DNA from: Phycisphaerae bacterium
GTDB lineage: Bacteria; Planctomycetota; Phycisphaerae; WQYP01
Length of the DNA stretch: 8,198 nt
Assembly (NCBI GenBank): GCA_013044065.1
Contig: JABEVA010000017.1
Span: forward strand, 1 to 8,198
Reading direction: 5' to 3'
The first letter of the stretch is position 1. The number at the start of each line of letters is the position of its first letter. The notes beneath the pieces were generated by a model, which saw only the letters and a program-made list of their open reading frames with translations, did no database searches and was not told the origin of the DNA. The translations under genes were made by a program, and so were the position numbers. Below are positions 1 to 7,147 of this stretch, piece after piece.

Positions 1-2
1 CG

Positions 3-392
3 GCTACCTCCGCACCAAACCGACGCGTTCACGGTCCGCTAACCTCCACATTCTACCCCAATGCCCGGGCCCCGCAAGCCCGTCAAGGCGCAGCGGCCAT
101 CCGAAACCTTCCGGCCGCCAACCAAGGTGGATTAAAAAGCCCCAACCAAGCCGATGCCACCAGTTTAGCCACCGGGCTCTGGTCCGTCCGGCGGAAGCCG
201 GCCTGGCCTCCCCCGCCCCAACTGTTTACAGAGTTAATCCCAAGAGTTCTGCGCGGAACCTCGACGAATGCACCACTAGCTTCAAAAAAAGGAAGCGTGG
301 CCAAGGTCAATGTTCTCCACCGTTGGCGAGGGTGCTTTTATGGCGTTGATCTTGGCCTGCCCGGCCAAGTTAAATCACTCATCACAAAATAA
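3..392 (+). other. Possible 3' end of a plus-strand gene (open frame from window edge); otherwise no gene seen in 1–337
   Basis: The frame starting at base 3 is open from the window edge to a TAA at 390–392, about 129 codons. The translation is rich in Ala, Pro, Asn, Gln and Ser and ends with a basic stretch (ending VKSLITK). I recognise no domain. It could be the disordered C-terminus of a protein that begins outside the window. If real, it converges on and overlaps the 3' end of the EEP gene by about 55 bp. The frame starting at base 2 is also open to about 349, so stop-poor C-rich composition may explain both. Nothing else in 1–337 looks like a gene: a 75-codon minus-strand frame at 83–310 has no family resemblance. 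A short perfect hairpin (stem ccggc/gccgg, loop ggaa) lies at 188–201 without a T-run. Confidence 0.2.
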
Positions 393-1339
393 TGGTCACT
401 GGGATATAAGCCCGCGGGGGTATGATCGCGCAAAATTTTCGCCGGCGTAAACCGCCAGTTCGGACTCACCAGGATAAGATCGCTGGGCAGGGCAATCACC
501 GGCTGGCCCTTAAACTGCTGCCACGTACCCCACAACACCCCCTTTGGCTGGGCTTGATAATCAAAGGTATCCCTCAGCCGAGTGCCGGGTGGAATGCCCG
601 GGCCGGGATTGCCGCACAGGCCCGTGTAGACCGCAGTATCGGATTTAGGATGGTTCATATCCCCCATAAGCATGGCTGGCGCATGGGGGAATTTTTTCCT
701 CCACCGCGCTAAAATACGATGCAATTTTCGGGCGCACATGGTTGCGTTGTAATTTCCGTGGCGCAGATGGGTATCGATAACAATCATATCCGGCAGTATG
801 CCCAGCCGGTCGCGCAGCACCACCAGCGAATAGTAGGTGTTTTCCGTCGGATTGGCCTGCAGATGGTGGGGTCGTACCAGACCGTGGGCCGCGGCCACCA
901 GGGCAAAACGATCCGCCTTGAACCAAATCTGATTCCATGTTTCCAGCGCCCCAGACAGGCTGGCAAAGACGTTAACCCCCCAATGAGCATGCGTGGGATA
1001 ATGCAGATACCCGGTGAGGTAGTGCGACAGGTAAGCCGTCTGCACCGGGCTGCTGGCCTGCGTGCCGATGATATCCGCATGATATTTGAGCAGCACCCGC
1101 GCCACCAGTGCCCGTCGTTTGGCCCATGGATATTGCGATTCCGTCGGTGTATCCAGGGCGATGTTCGCCGTCATCACCGAAATCGTGTCCGGATTTTTCG
1201 GATGGGCCAGGGGAATTTTCACCGTGTGAGTCGGTCCTGTCGCTGCCGCCGGGAACCACTCAAAGCGTGATTTCCAGACCAGAAGGAACCCACCTACCAC
1301 AACCACCAGCGTCACCAACAACCATTTTTCTTTAGCCAA
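338..1339 (-). CDS. Membrane-anchored endonuclease/exonuclease/phosphatase (EEP)-fold protein, atypical active site
   Basis: This 333-residue protein belongs to the EEP superfamily (DNase I/AP endonuclease/phosphodiesterase fold), whose members cleave phosphodiester or phosphate-ester bonds with a divalent metal. Residues 6–22 are a hydrophobic segment after a short basic N-terminus, so it is probably a signal anchor placing the domain outside the cytoplasmic membrane. Motifs in order are MTANIAL (N59), DIIGTQ (89–94), DTHLRH (H191), MGDMN (D227, N229), SDLILV (D287) and SDH (314–316). The Glu that normally follows Gln in the 'QE' metal motif is Ala here (Q94-A95), so activity is uncertain. 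The start is a TTG preceded by GCAGG six bases upstream; an in-frame TAA lies just before it, so no earlier start exists. It lies 104 bp downstream of the SDR gene. The substrate cannot be told from sequence. Confidence 0.85.
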   Translation of the reverse strand: MAKEKWLLVTLVVVVGGFLLVWKSRFEWFPAAATGPTHTVKIPLAHPKNPDTISVMTANIALDTPTESQYPWAKRRALVARVLLKYHADIIGTQASSPVQTAYLSHYLTGYLHYPTHAHWGVNVFASLSGALETWNQIWFKADRFALVAAAHGLVRPHHLQANPTENTYYSLVVLRDRLGILPDMIVIDTHLRHGNYNATMCARKLHRILARWRKKFPHAPAMLMGDMNHPKSDTAVYTGLCGNPGPGIPPGTRLRDTFDYQAQPKGVLWGTWQQFKGQPVIALPSDLILVSPNWRFTPAKILRDHTPAGLYPSDHYFVMSDLTWPGRPRSTP

Positions 1340-1370
1340 CGTCGGCCTGCCTGTTTAATTTCAGTGTTCA

Positions 1371-1409
1371 GATAACACCCGCGGCAATGTTATCGGCAAA
1401 AATGCCGAT
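1371..1409. repeat. Two overlapping inverted repeats between the SDR and EEP genes
   Basis: Two perfect 7-bp inverted repeats sit in the 104-bp gap. One is gataaca (1371–1377) with tgttatc (1388–1394), around a 10-base loop. The other is atcggca (1392–1398) with tgccgat (1403–1409), around an aaaa loop. They share bases 1392–1394, so both stems cannot form fully at once. Neither is followed by a T-run on the minus-strand transcript, so this is not a classic intrinsic terminator. It could be an RNA structure separating the two genes, an operator, or coincidence. Confidence 0.4.
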
Positions 1410-1443
1410 GAGCGGCCACAATTTAGAATCCATGGTTGGGCAA

Positions 1444-2253
1444 TCAATCGCGTGGCAGCCGACCATATGGCCGCATGGTTTTTGCAATCGCCGCATCACT
1501 GATCCCCGGCATCATGGCGGTCAATAACATGGCCCAGCGAAGCATTTTCATAGGCCACAGCTCCGGGCGTGGATGCTGAATGAGGGAGCATATTTTGCGG
1601 GCAACCACCTCGGCGCTTTGTATCTTACCACCGCCGCGAACCGTCCTGCCGCTGCGACGCGAGGCCTGCTGGAAGAATTCTGTTTGCGTATAACCCGGAT
1701 GCACGCTTGAAACATACACCCCGCTGGCGCGCAGCTCCACCCGCATGGCTTCCACCAGCGAAAGCTGCCCGGCCTTGGTCATACAGTAAGGCCCCATTCC
1801 CGGCAACCCCCGCCGCGCCACCACGGACGACACGGCAATGATATGGCCCTGGCGCTGTTGGAGCATCAACGACCCAGCCGCCGCCATCAGATACCACGTG
1901 CCTAATAAATTCACCCGCCAGATTTCCTCCATCTGGGCTTCGGCGACCTCATGGACCCGGCTCGTAAAACCGAATCCGGCATTGGCAATCGCCACATCCA
2001 CCCGGCCAAAGCGGCTCTGAGCCAGTGTCATCAATGCTTGCACCTGGTCCCGAGAGCCCACATCGCACGCCATGACCTCGACTTGTCCGCCCAATTCCGT
2101 AACCCGCGACGCCACCGCTTGGAGTTTGTCCAAACGCCTGGCCCCCAGTACCAATTTCGCCCCGCCCTTAGCTAAAGCTTCGGCGGTAGCCGCACCGATG
2201 CCCGATGACGCCCCCGTAATCACCACCACTTTGCCCGCAGTTTGACTTACCAT
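1444..2253 (-). CDS. SDR-family NAD(P)-dependent oxidoreductase
   Basis: This 269-residue classical short-chain dehydrogenase/reductase matches the usual 250–280 residue length. The Rossmann cofactor motif TGASSGIG is at 13–20, and GARR at 37–40 supplies basic residues often linked to NADP(H) preference (inference). NAG is at 91–93. The catalytic tetrad is N115 (RVNLLG), S142 or S143 (VSSV), Y156 and K160 (YCMTK), followed by HPGYTQTEF at 185–193. The C-terminal 40 residues contain a hydrophobic patch (LRWAMLLTAMMPG, 238–250), as in SDRs resembling YqjQ/DltE that may touch membranes or lipids. The substrate cannot be assigned. The ATG start is supported by AAGGA nine bases upstream. The gene follows lpxD after a 268-bp gap with a candidate promoter, so it may be transcribed independently. 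Confidence 0.93.
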   Translation of the reverse strand: MVSQTAGKVVVITGASSGIGAATAEALAKGGAKLVLGARRLDKLQAVASRVTELGGQVEVMACDVGSRDQVQALMTLAQSRFGRVDVAIANAGFGFTSRVHEVAEAQMEEIWRVNLLGTWYLMAAAGSLMLQQRQGHIIAVSSVVARRGLPGMGPYCMTKAGQLSLVEAMRVELRASGVYVSSVHPGYTQTEFFQQASRRSGRTVRGGGKIQSAEVVARKICSLIQHPRPELWPMKMLRWAMLLTAMMPGISDAAIAKTMRPYGRLPRD

Positions 2254-2521
2254 GTGCTGGATTCCTTTTCCGCGTCAGAAGACCACAATCTTAATTGGGC
2301 TGGGCGATCATCGATACAAAGCTCCACCTTGCTCCTGCCGGTTTCCGGCCCGATATAACCATTTTTTTCGCCACAGGACGTCAAAGTTGACCGGGCCGGC
2401 CAAGCATGCGCTGGACCGCCGGAGTCTTTGCGCCGAACCAATGGAAAAGGAGCTGACCTACCGCGACGCACGACCCCTTGGTCAACAAACTCAAGGCTCG
2501 GGTGCACCACTCATGGGAGAA
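2254..2521. other. Non-coding gap between lpxD and the SDR gene
   Basis: This stretch separates two minus-strand genes. Frames open on both strands here (for example 2247–2510 minus, 2252–2620 plus) show no family features, and the plus one runs into lpxD antisense. It contains the candidate SDR promoter described separately and a small perfect hairpin gccgg-ttt-ccggc at 2337–2349, near the predicted transcript start. I see no T-run terminator after lpxD. Confidence 0.5.
2353..2384 (-). promoter_or_regulatory. Candidate promoter for the SDR gene
   Basis: Reading the minus strand, TTGACG (2384–2379) resembles a sigma-70 -35 box. An extended -10, TGG then TTATAT (2361–2353), follows. The spacer is 20 bp and includes a run of seven A; it is longer than the optimal 17, which the extended -10 may offset. 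The implied transcript start near 2346 gives a leader of about 90 nt before the SDR ATG. This rests on motif matching alone. Confidence 0.3.
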
Positions 2522-3613
2522 TCAGCCACCAGGCTTGGTATGGTCGCCGACCGGCTTGAGCTTTTCCAACTGCGATTCCAGCGCCCGCACCCGTTTTACC
2601 AATTCGGGCAAATGGGCTAACTGGGCAAAAACACGCTTGGCCTGATGGATTTCAATCGACGGAGTACCCCACACAACTTGCTTTTCGGGTATATCGCCCG
2701 CAATGCCGGTCTGAGCCGCCGCTGTTACCATGTTTCCAATGTGCAAATGGCCGGCCACGCCCACCTGGCCCGCCAAGACCACATGGTGGCCCGTGCTGGT
2801 GGAACCGGCAATGCCCACCTGGCTGACCAGCAGATTATGCTGACCGATGTGACAGTTATGCCCGATCACCACACCATTTCCGAGTTTGGTACCCAGCCCG
2901 ATGCGCGTGGTTTCCATCACCGCTCTTTCCACCACTGAATTACCGCCGATTTCCACATCGTCTTCCAACGTCACATTGCCAATTTGTGGAATCTTATGAT
3001 GCACCCCCTTATGGGTGGCAAACCCATAGCCATCACTGCCGATGACTACGCCGGCATGTAAAATCACCCGATTGCCCAGCACACATTGTTCATAAATTGT
3101 ACACGAAGGATATAAAATGCAATCAGTTCCGAGGACCGCATCGTCCATGATGGTCACGCCGCTGTAAATGTTGCAGCCGTCACCAACAATCACATTCTCG
3201 CCCACATAGGCAAACGGATGAATGTTGACATTTTTACCAATGCGCGCCGATGATGCCACATGGGCCAATGGCGAAATACCGACCGCCGCATGCCGCCGAA
3301 AGCCGTGCATCAAAACGACAATCTGCCGAAAGGCAAAATACGGGTCGTCGGTTTGAATAAATGTTAACGGTGGTTTTTCCTGGCGCCCAATCGAAGTCTG
3401 GTTTACCTGCCGCCCTACCACCACGCAACCAGCGTCCGTCGTCGCCAGTTGGCGCATATATTTGGCATTCGATACAAAGGTTATATCGGTCGGCTCGGCA
3501 CCCATCAGCCCGTGACAACGGTCGATGATCCGCCCGGCATCGCCCAAAACCGTGCCGCCGACATGCGCCGCCAGATCACCGACCTTGCGAAAATTTCCCG
3601 TCGATCCTGCCAT
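2522..3613 (-). CDS. lpxD: UDP-3-O-(3-hydroxyacyl)glucosamine N-acyltransferase LpxD
   Basis: LpxD catalyses the third step of lipid A synthesis in the cytoplasm: it moves a 3-hydroxyacyl chain from acyl-ACP to the 2-amino group of UDP-3-O-acylglucosamine. The protein is 363 residues, near the family's 340–360. Residues about 10–105 form the N-terminal uridine-binding domain (TDITFVSNAKY at 42–52). Residues about 112–310 are left-handed beta-helix hexapeptide repeats (IGKNV, VGDGC, LEDDVEIGGN). SDGYGFA at 193–199 and IGHNCHIG at 250–257 are family signatures. H252 aligns with the E. coli catalytic His239, and H289 (AGHLHIG) with His276. The last 25 residues look helical (ALESQLEKLK). The ATG at 3613 has AGGA six bases upstream; a TTG at 3688 would overlap thrC and add an unrelated N-terminus. 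It lies 53 bp after thrC, probably in one transcript. No other lpx gene is visible. Confidence 0.95.
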   Translation of the reverse strand: MAGSTGNFRKVGDLAAHVGGTVLGDAGRIIDRCHGLMGAEPTDITFVSNAKYMRQLATTDAGCVVVGRQVNQTSIGRQEKPPLTFIQTDDPYFAFRQIVVLMHGFRRHAAVGISPLAHVASSARIGKNVNIHPFAYVGENVIVGDGCNIYSGVTIMDDAVLGTDCILYPSCTIYEQCVLGNRVILHAGVVIGSDGYGFATHKGVHHKIPQIGNVTLEDDVEIGGNSVVERAVMETTRIGLGTKLGNGVVIGHNCHIGQHNLLVSQVGIAGSTSTGHHVVLAGQVGVAGHLHIGNMVTAAAQTGIAGDIPEKQVVWGTPSIEIHQAKRVFAQLAHLPELVKRVRALESQLEKLKPVGDHTKPGG

Positions 3614-3666
3614 ATTTATTCCTGATACGGTCCTCGCCGACACGTGGCACAAGCCAACTCCATCGG

Positions 3667-5121
3667 CTAATACTCCACAAACGGCCAATCACCGGGCGTC
3701 GCCACATAGCCAGTTCCCACGTCGTTGCCGATGGCACTGGCGTCCAAACCCAGCCCCCGCAAAATGGCCTCTAAATCATCGGCAACTTGAACGGGTTTGT
3801 TGGCCAGACGGCCCCAGGTAGGCTCCGGCTGGGGTTGGCGAGCATCTTTGGTCTTGATACCGGTGTGATAATAGACCGTCGCATCGGGATCCTTGAGGCC
3901 ATGGCCCGTAAGCACGCAGGCCACTCGTTCATGGCGAGAAATGATTTGCCTGGTTAAAAGCTGTTTTAAGCCCGCTATGGTGGCGGCACTGGCGGGTTCG
4001 CACGCAAAGCCGAACCTGCCCACCAGAGCCTTGGCCTCAAGAATTTCCTCATCGGCTACCTGTGCCACCACCCCATTCATCACCGCCAGTGCCCGCAAAG
4101 ATTTTTTCAGATTCACCGGCCGCCCTATTTCAATCGCCGAAGCGATGGTATGCGGATGAACATTATTTTTTTCCATCCGAGCGTAATGGGCAACGATGGC
4201 GGCATCGTCCACATGGCCGTCATTCCACTTCAGCCCATTATCAACCAAAGTACAAAGCGTATTGGCACCAGTCGCATTGATGATGGCCAAGCGTGGAATC
4301 CGCTTCAGCAGGCCCAGAGCCTTCAATTCCAGAAACGCCTTGCCAAAAGCCGAGCAGTTGCCCAGATTTCCGCCCGGCACAATAATCCAATCCGGGGCAT
4401 CCCAGCTTAAGGCCTCGAGGATGCGATACATGATGGTCTTCTGCCCTTCCAGCCGGAAAGGATTAACGCTATTCATTAAATAAAGACCCAGTTGCCCGCT
4501 CACCTGCCGGACGCGGGCCAGACACGTATCAAAATCGCCTTCAATTTGCAGCGTCCTGGCCCCGTAGTCCAGAGCCTGGGAAAGCTTTCCAAACGCAATT
4601 TTTCCTGAACCGATGAAGACGATACCCTGAAAGCCGTTGAGCGATGCATACAAGGCTACCGAGGCCGACGTATTTCCAGTGCTGGCGCATGCGACCCGCT
4701 TGGCCCCCACGATGCGGGCATGGGTAAACGCGGCGGTCATGCCATTGTCCTTGAAGCTGCCCGACGGGTTCATGCCCTCATACTGCAACCACAGTTGCCC
4801 AGGCCACATCCCCAGTTTCTGGCCCAGGCAAACCGCATTTTGCAGGAAAGTCTGTCCTTCGCCGATGGTGCAGACCATAGCATCGGCGGCGAAGGGCAAA
4901 AGCTCGCGGAATCTCCACACCCCCGAATAATCCAGCGGAAAACGACGATTCTGCCACCGGGCTTGAAAATCACGCAGCGTTTTCGGCAATTCCGTCTTGG
5001 ACCAGTCGTAGTCGATGTCCAAAAGCTCACCGCAGCGCCGACACGCGGTCAGAGCTTCGCCCACGTCAAAGGTGGTCCCGCAGTCCGGATTCATACATTT
5101 TTGAAAGGCAATCGTCTTCAT
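3667..5121 (-). CDS. thrC: Threonine synthase (PLP-dependent, with N-terminal zinc ribbon)
   Basis: Threonine synthase converts O-phospho-L-homoserine and water to L-threonine and phosphate, the last step of threonine synthesis in the cytoplasm. With the ATG at 5121 the protein is 484 residues. A four-Cys zinc ribbon opens it (C9, C14, C27, C30). The PLP fold follows: NPSGSFKD at 118–125 carries Schiff-base lysine K124, ASTGNTSAS at 146–154 is substrate-binding, and the phosphate loop PGGNLGN is at 249–255. GHGLKDPD is at 406–413. About 70 C-terminal residues (including VADDLEAILRGLGL) form a tail. I chose this ATG because the zinc ribbon starts right after it. The frame stays open upstream to a possible start at 5226, but those 35 residues look unrelated. 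The Shine–Dalgarno is poor (GGAAAGAG about 16 bases away). It lies 180 bp after hemD and 53 bp before lpxD. No hom or thrB is visible. Confidence 0.95.
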   Translation of the reverse strand: MKTIAFQKCMNPDCGTTFDVGEALTACRRCGELLDIDYDWSKTELPKTLRDFQARWQNRRFPLDYSGVWRFRELLPFAADAMVCTIGEGQTFLQNAVCLGQKLGMWPGQLWLQYEGMNPSGSFKDNGMTAAFTHARIVGAKRVACASTGNTSASVALYASLNGFQGIVFIGSGKIAFGKLSQALDYGARTLQIEGDFDTCLARVRQVSGQLGLYLMNSVNPFRLEGQKTIMYRILEALSWDAPDWIIVPGGNLGNCSAFGKAFLELKALGLLKRIPRLAIINATGANTLCTLVDNGLKWNDGHVDDAAIVAHYARMEKNNVHPHTIASAIEIGRPVNLKKSLRALAVMNGVVAQVADEEILEAKALVGRFGFACEPASAATIAGLKQLLTRQIISRHERVACVLTGHGLKDPDATVYYHTGIKTKDARQPQPEPTWGRLANKPVQVADDLEAILRGLGLDASAIGNDVGTGYVATPGDWPFVEY

Positions 5122-5301
5122 AGCGGCAGATTCTATACTCTTTCCATCAAAACGGCGATGCTGGCACCATGTATTCCATCCGGCAACTATGAATGACCTT
5201 GCCAAGTGCAAGCCGCACCAACTCAATCAATCCCGCCTGAGAACCGCTGGTCCTGCTGGCGTCAGCGGGAAAGGGCCGCAAAATCCCGCCCCCCCACCGC
5301 C

Positions 5302-6909
5302 TTAACGCCCGGTCGCCGCCAAGAGGGCCTGCACCATGCCGACAATGTCATGCTGCGCCGCTTCCACCGTCGGCGGCCAGTCCAATTCACGCAGAGCCTC
5401 ACTGGTGATCGGCCCGATCGACAAACGCCTGGCCGCATGAACCATCGGCCGAAGATGGTCCGGCAAGAGAGCGTGCAGGTTGCGAACGGTCGAGGCGCTG
5501 GTAAAGGTAATCCACTGAACTTCTCCGGCCGCCAGCGCCTCGAGAACCTCCGATGGCAGTGCCGCCGGGGCGCGGGTCTGATAGATCGGCACATCCACAA
5601 CTTTCGCGCCCCCGTGCTCCAATTGTTCACGCAAGACGGGACGGGCAATATCCGCCCGCAGCAGCAACACTTTGCAACCGACCAACCCATCAGAGCCAAA
5701 GTGCTGCCGCAGGCTAACGCCGATTTTTTCGCCGATGAATTCCTCGGGAAGGACGTCGGCCATGATGCCGATGCGTTCCAGCGCTGCAGCCGTAGCTGTG
5801 CCCACCGCGGCGACTTTTGCGGGTAGCGCCCGGCTGTCGCGGCCCAATGCCCGTAGCCTGTTCCAAGCCGCTTCCACGCCATTGGTGCTGGTAAAAACCA
5901 CACAATCCATTGTGGACATGTTCTTTAAGGCCGCGTCCACCGGCGCTGTATCCTGAGATTCCGCAATTTCAATGGTTGGGGCTTCTAAGACCCTGGCCCC
6001 AAGCTGCGTCAACTGTCCAGTTAGCGCTCCCGCTTGCTGCCGAGTACGGGTTACCAGCACAGTGAGGCCGAACAACGGCTGCCGCTCAAACCAATTCAGG
6101 GTTTCTCGCAGGCTTACCACTTGACCGATAACAGTAATCGCGGGTGCCTTGATCCCCGCCTGTCGGGCCTTTTGGGCAATATCCGCGACCACACCCACGA
6201 CCACTTGCTGCTGGGGCAGTGTAGCCTGGCGAATAACTGCCGCGGGCGTTTGTCCGGAGAGTCCATGGCGCATCAACGATGCGCATATTTCCGGCAAATT
6301 TTTTACACCCATGTAAAACACCAACGTCCCTCCCAGCGCGGCCAGCGCCTGATAATTCACCCGCAGCGCGGTATCTTTGGCCTCCCCCTTAGCCTGTTCC
6401 TGCTCGTGCCCCGTGATCAGGGTTACGGTACTCGTGAGTTCCCGATGGGTGACGGGAATACCCGCATAAGCCGGGCCGGCCAAACCCGACGTAATGCCTG
6501 GAATTACCGCAAATGGAATTCCGGCCGCCGCTAAATATTGCCCCTCTTCGCCGCCACGCCCGAAAATATAAGGATCCCCGCCCTTGAGCCGCACCACCAC
6601 GCGCTGCCCGGATCCACGGCGAGATACAAATTTCTGGGCCTGCTCGACGAGCAGGCCGTTAATACGGTCCTGCGTGAGGGTATGATGAGACGCCGATTTT
6701 CCGACAAAAATCCGTTCGCAGTCTGCCGGGCAAAAATCCAACAAGGCCCGATTGGCCAGCGCATCGTAGACCACTACAGCCGCCCGCCGCAGCGCCGCAA
6801 CGCCATGTTGCGTGAGCAACCCGGGATCTCCAGGCCCAGACCCCACCAAATAGACCAGCGGATCTTCTGCAGATCGGCTGGTCCTGAAGTCATATATATT
6901 TTCAGCCAA
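5302..6909 (-). CDS. cobA-hemD: Fused uroporphyrinogen-III C-methyltransferase / uroporphyrinogen-III synthase (CobA–HemD)
   Basis: The N-terminal half is a SAM-dependent uroporphyrinogen-III methyltransferase (SUMT), which makes precorrin-2 for siroheme or cobalamin. The C-terminal half is HemD, which cyclises hydroxymethylbilane to uroporphyrinogen III. Numbered from the TTG at 6909 (535 residues), SUMT motifs are VYLVGSGPGDPGLLT (19–33), GGDPYIFGRGGEE (110–122), VIPGITS (135–141), AGIPVTHR (149–156) and TLVFYMG (195–201). HemD spans about 280–530, with FTSTNGVEAAW (339–349), LLLRADIARP (415–424), FTSAST (469–474) and IGPITSEALR (498–507). Such fusions are known in several phyla. The start is uncertain: no ATG lies in frame. 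The TTG at 6909 has GGAAG eight bases upstream; a TTG at 6978 lacks any Shine–Dalgarno and would add 23 unlike residues. It is the first of the minus-strand genes; no hemA, hemB or hemC is seen. Confidence 0.93.
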   Translation of the reverse strand: MAENIYDFRTSRSAEDPLVYLVGSGPGDPGLLTQHGVAALRRAAVVVYDALANRALLDFCPADCERIFVGKSASHHTLTQDRINGLLVEQAQKFVSRRGSGQRVVVRLKGGDPYIFGRGGEEGQYLAAAGIPFAVIPGITSGLAGPAYAGIPVTHRELTSTVTLITGHEQEQAKGEAKDTALRVNYQALAALGGTLVFYMGVKNLPEICASLMRHGLSGQTPAAVIRQATLPQQQVVVGVVADIAQKARQAGIKAPAITVIGQVVSLRETLNWFERQPLFGLTVLVTRTRQQAGALTGQLTQLGARVLEAPTIEIAESQDTAPVDAALKNMSTMDCVVFTSTNGVEAAWNRLRALGRDSRALPAKVAAVGTATAAALERIGIMADVLPEEFIGEKIGVSLRQHFGSDGLVGCKVLLLRADIARPVLREQLEHGGAKVVDVPIYQTRAPAALPSEVLEALAAGEVQWITFTSASTVRNLHALLPDHLRPMVHAARRLSIGPITSEALRELDWPPTVEAAQHDIVGMVQALLAATGR

Positions 6910-7055
6910 CGGATGAACTTCCAGCAGGCACGGGTACCCAAAAAAAGGGTCGCTAGCGCTGCCACAACGGCCCAGCAACGCTGCGCGGGCTTCAAGCCGA
7001 CACCCCGGCGACGGGGCCGCCGGTCCGGTGGCCGATCCACCGCCGCACAGCCATT

Positions 7056-7061
7056 ATTATA
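7056..7061 (-). promoter_or_regulatory. Candidate -10 element for the cobA-hemD transcript
   Basis: The minus strand reads a perfect TATAAT at 7061–7056, in the divergent region about 147 bp before the TTG start of cobA-hemD. The predicted transcript start is near 7049. No good -35 lies 16–18 bp upstream (TTTCGA on the plus strand at 7079–7084). The same AT block also reads TATAAT on the plus strand (7058–7063), since the core is nearly symmetric. Confidence 0.35.
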
Positions 7062-7071
7062 ATGGCGCATC

Positions 7072-7102
7072 TTGAAAGTTTCGAACGCGGGTCTGGGATA
7101 AT
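7072..7102 (+). promoter_or_regulatory. Candidate promoter for arfB (TTGAAA / extended -10)
   Basis: TTGAAA at 7072–7077 matches the -35 consensus in five of six bases. TGG then GATAAT (7094–7102) is an extended -10 with five of six matches. The spacer of 19 bp is longer than ideal. It predicts a start near 7109 and a leader of about 39 nt before the ATG at 7148. No clear Shine–Dalgarno is present in that leader. Confidence 0.35.
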
Positions 7103-7132
7103 GCCGCCCAACCACACAATTTATCCATTTCA

Positions 7133-7141
7133 TGGTACAAT
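7133..7141 (+). promoter_or_regulatory. Alternative extended -10 immediately before arfB (possible leaderless start)
   Basis: TGG then TACAAT (7133–7141) is an extended -10 ending six bases before the arfB ATG. A start site seven bases after the hexamer would fall on the A of the ATG, giving a leaderless mRNA. This fits the absence of a Shine–Dalgarno. No -35 match is seen 17 bp upstream. It competes with the promoter at 7072–7102. Confidence 0.3.
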
Positions 7142-7147
7142 CACGCT

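Noticed and set aside
719..1270. 183-codon plus-strand frame
   Set aside because: It is entirely antisense to the EEP gene, whose motifs are clear; its translation has no recognisable domain.
2391..2403. 13-bp repeat ccgggccggccaa, also at 6471–6483
   Set aside because: One copy is inside the SUMT coding sequence and encodes conserved residues; in GC-rich DNA the match is probably chance.
2252..2620. 122-codon plus-strand frame in the lpxD–SDR gap
   Set aside because: It runs into lpxD antisense, has no domain, and has Cys/His/Arg-rich composition typical of a shadow frame.
3614..3688. Longer lpxD start at TTG 3688
   Set aside because: It would overlap thrC by 22 bp and add 25 residues unlike LpxD; the ATG at 3613 has a strong Shine–Dalgarno.
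5236..5260. Inverted repeat ccgctg/cagcgg downstream of hemD as a terminator
   Set aside because: The loop is 13 bases and no T-run follows on the minus-strand transcript.
5206..5826. 206-codon plus-strand frame
   Set aside because: It is antisense to the HemD half of the fusion, which has intact family motifs.
6774..7133. 119-codon minus-strand frame with a hydrophobic stretch across the divergent region
   Set aside because: It overlaps the 5' part of cobA-hemD in another frame for about 135 bp, resembles no family, and covers likely promoter sequence.
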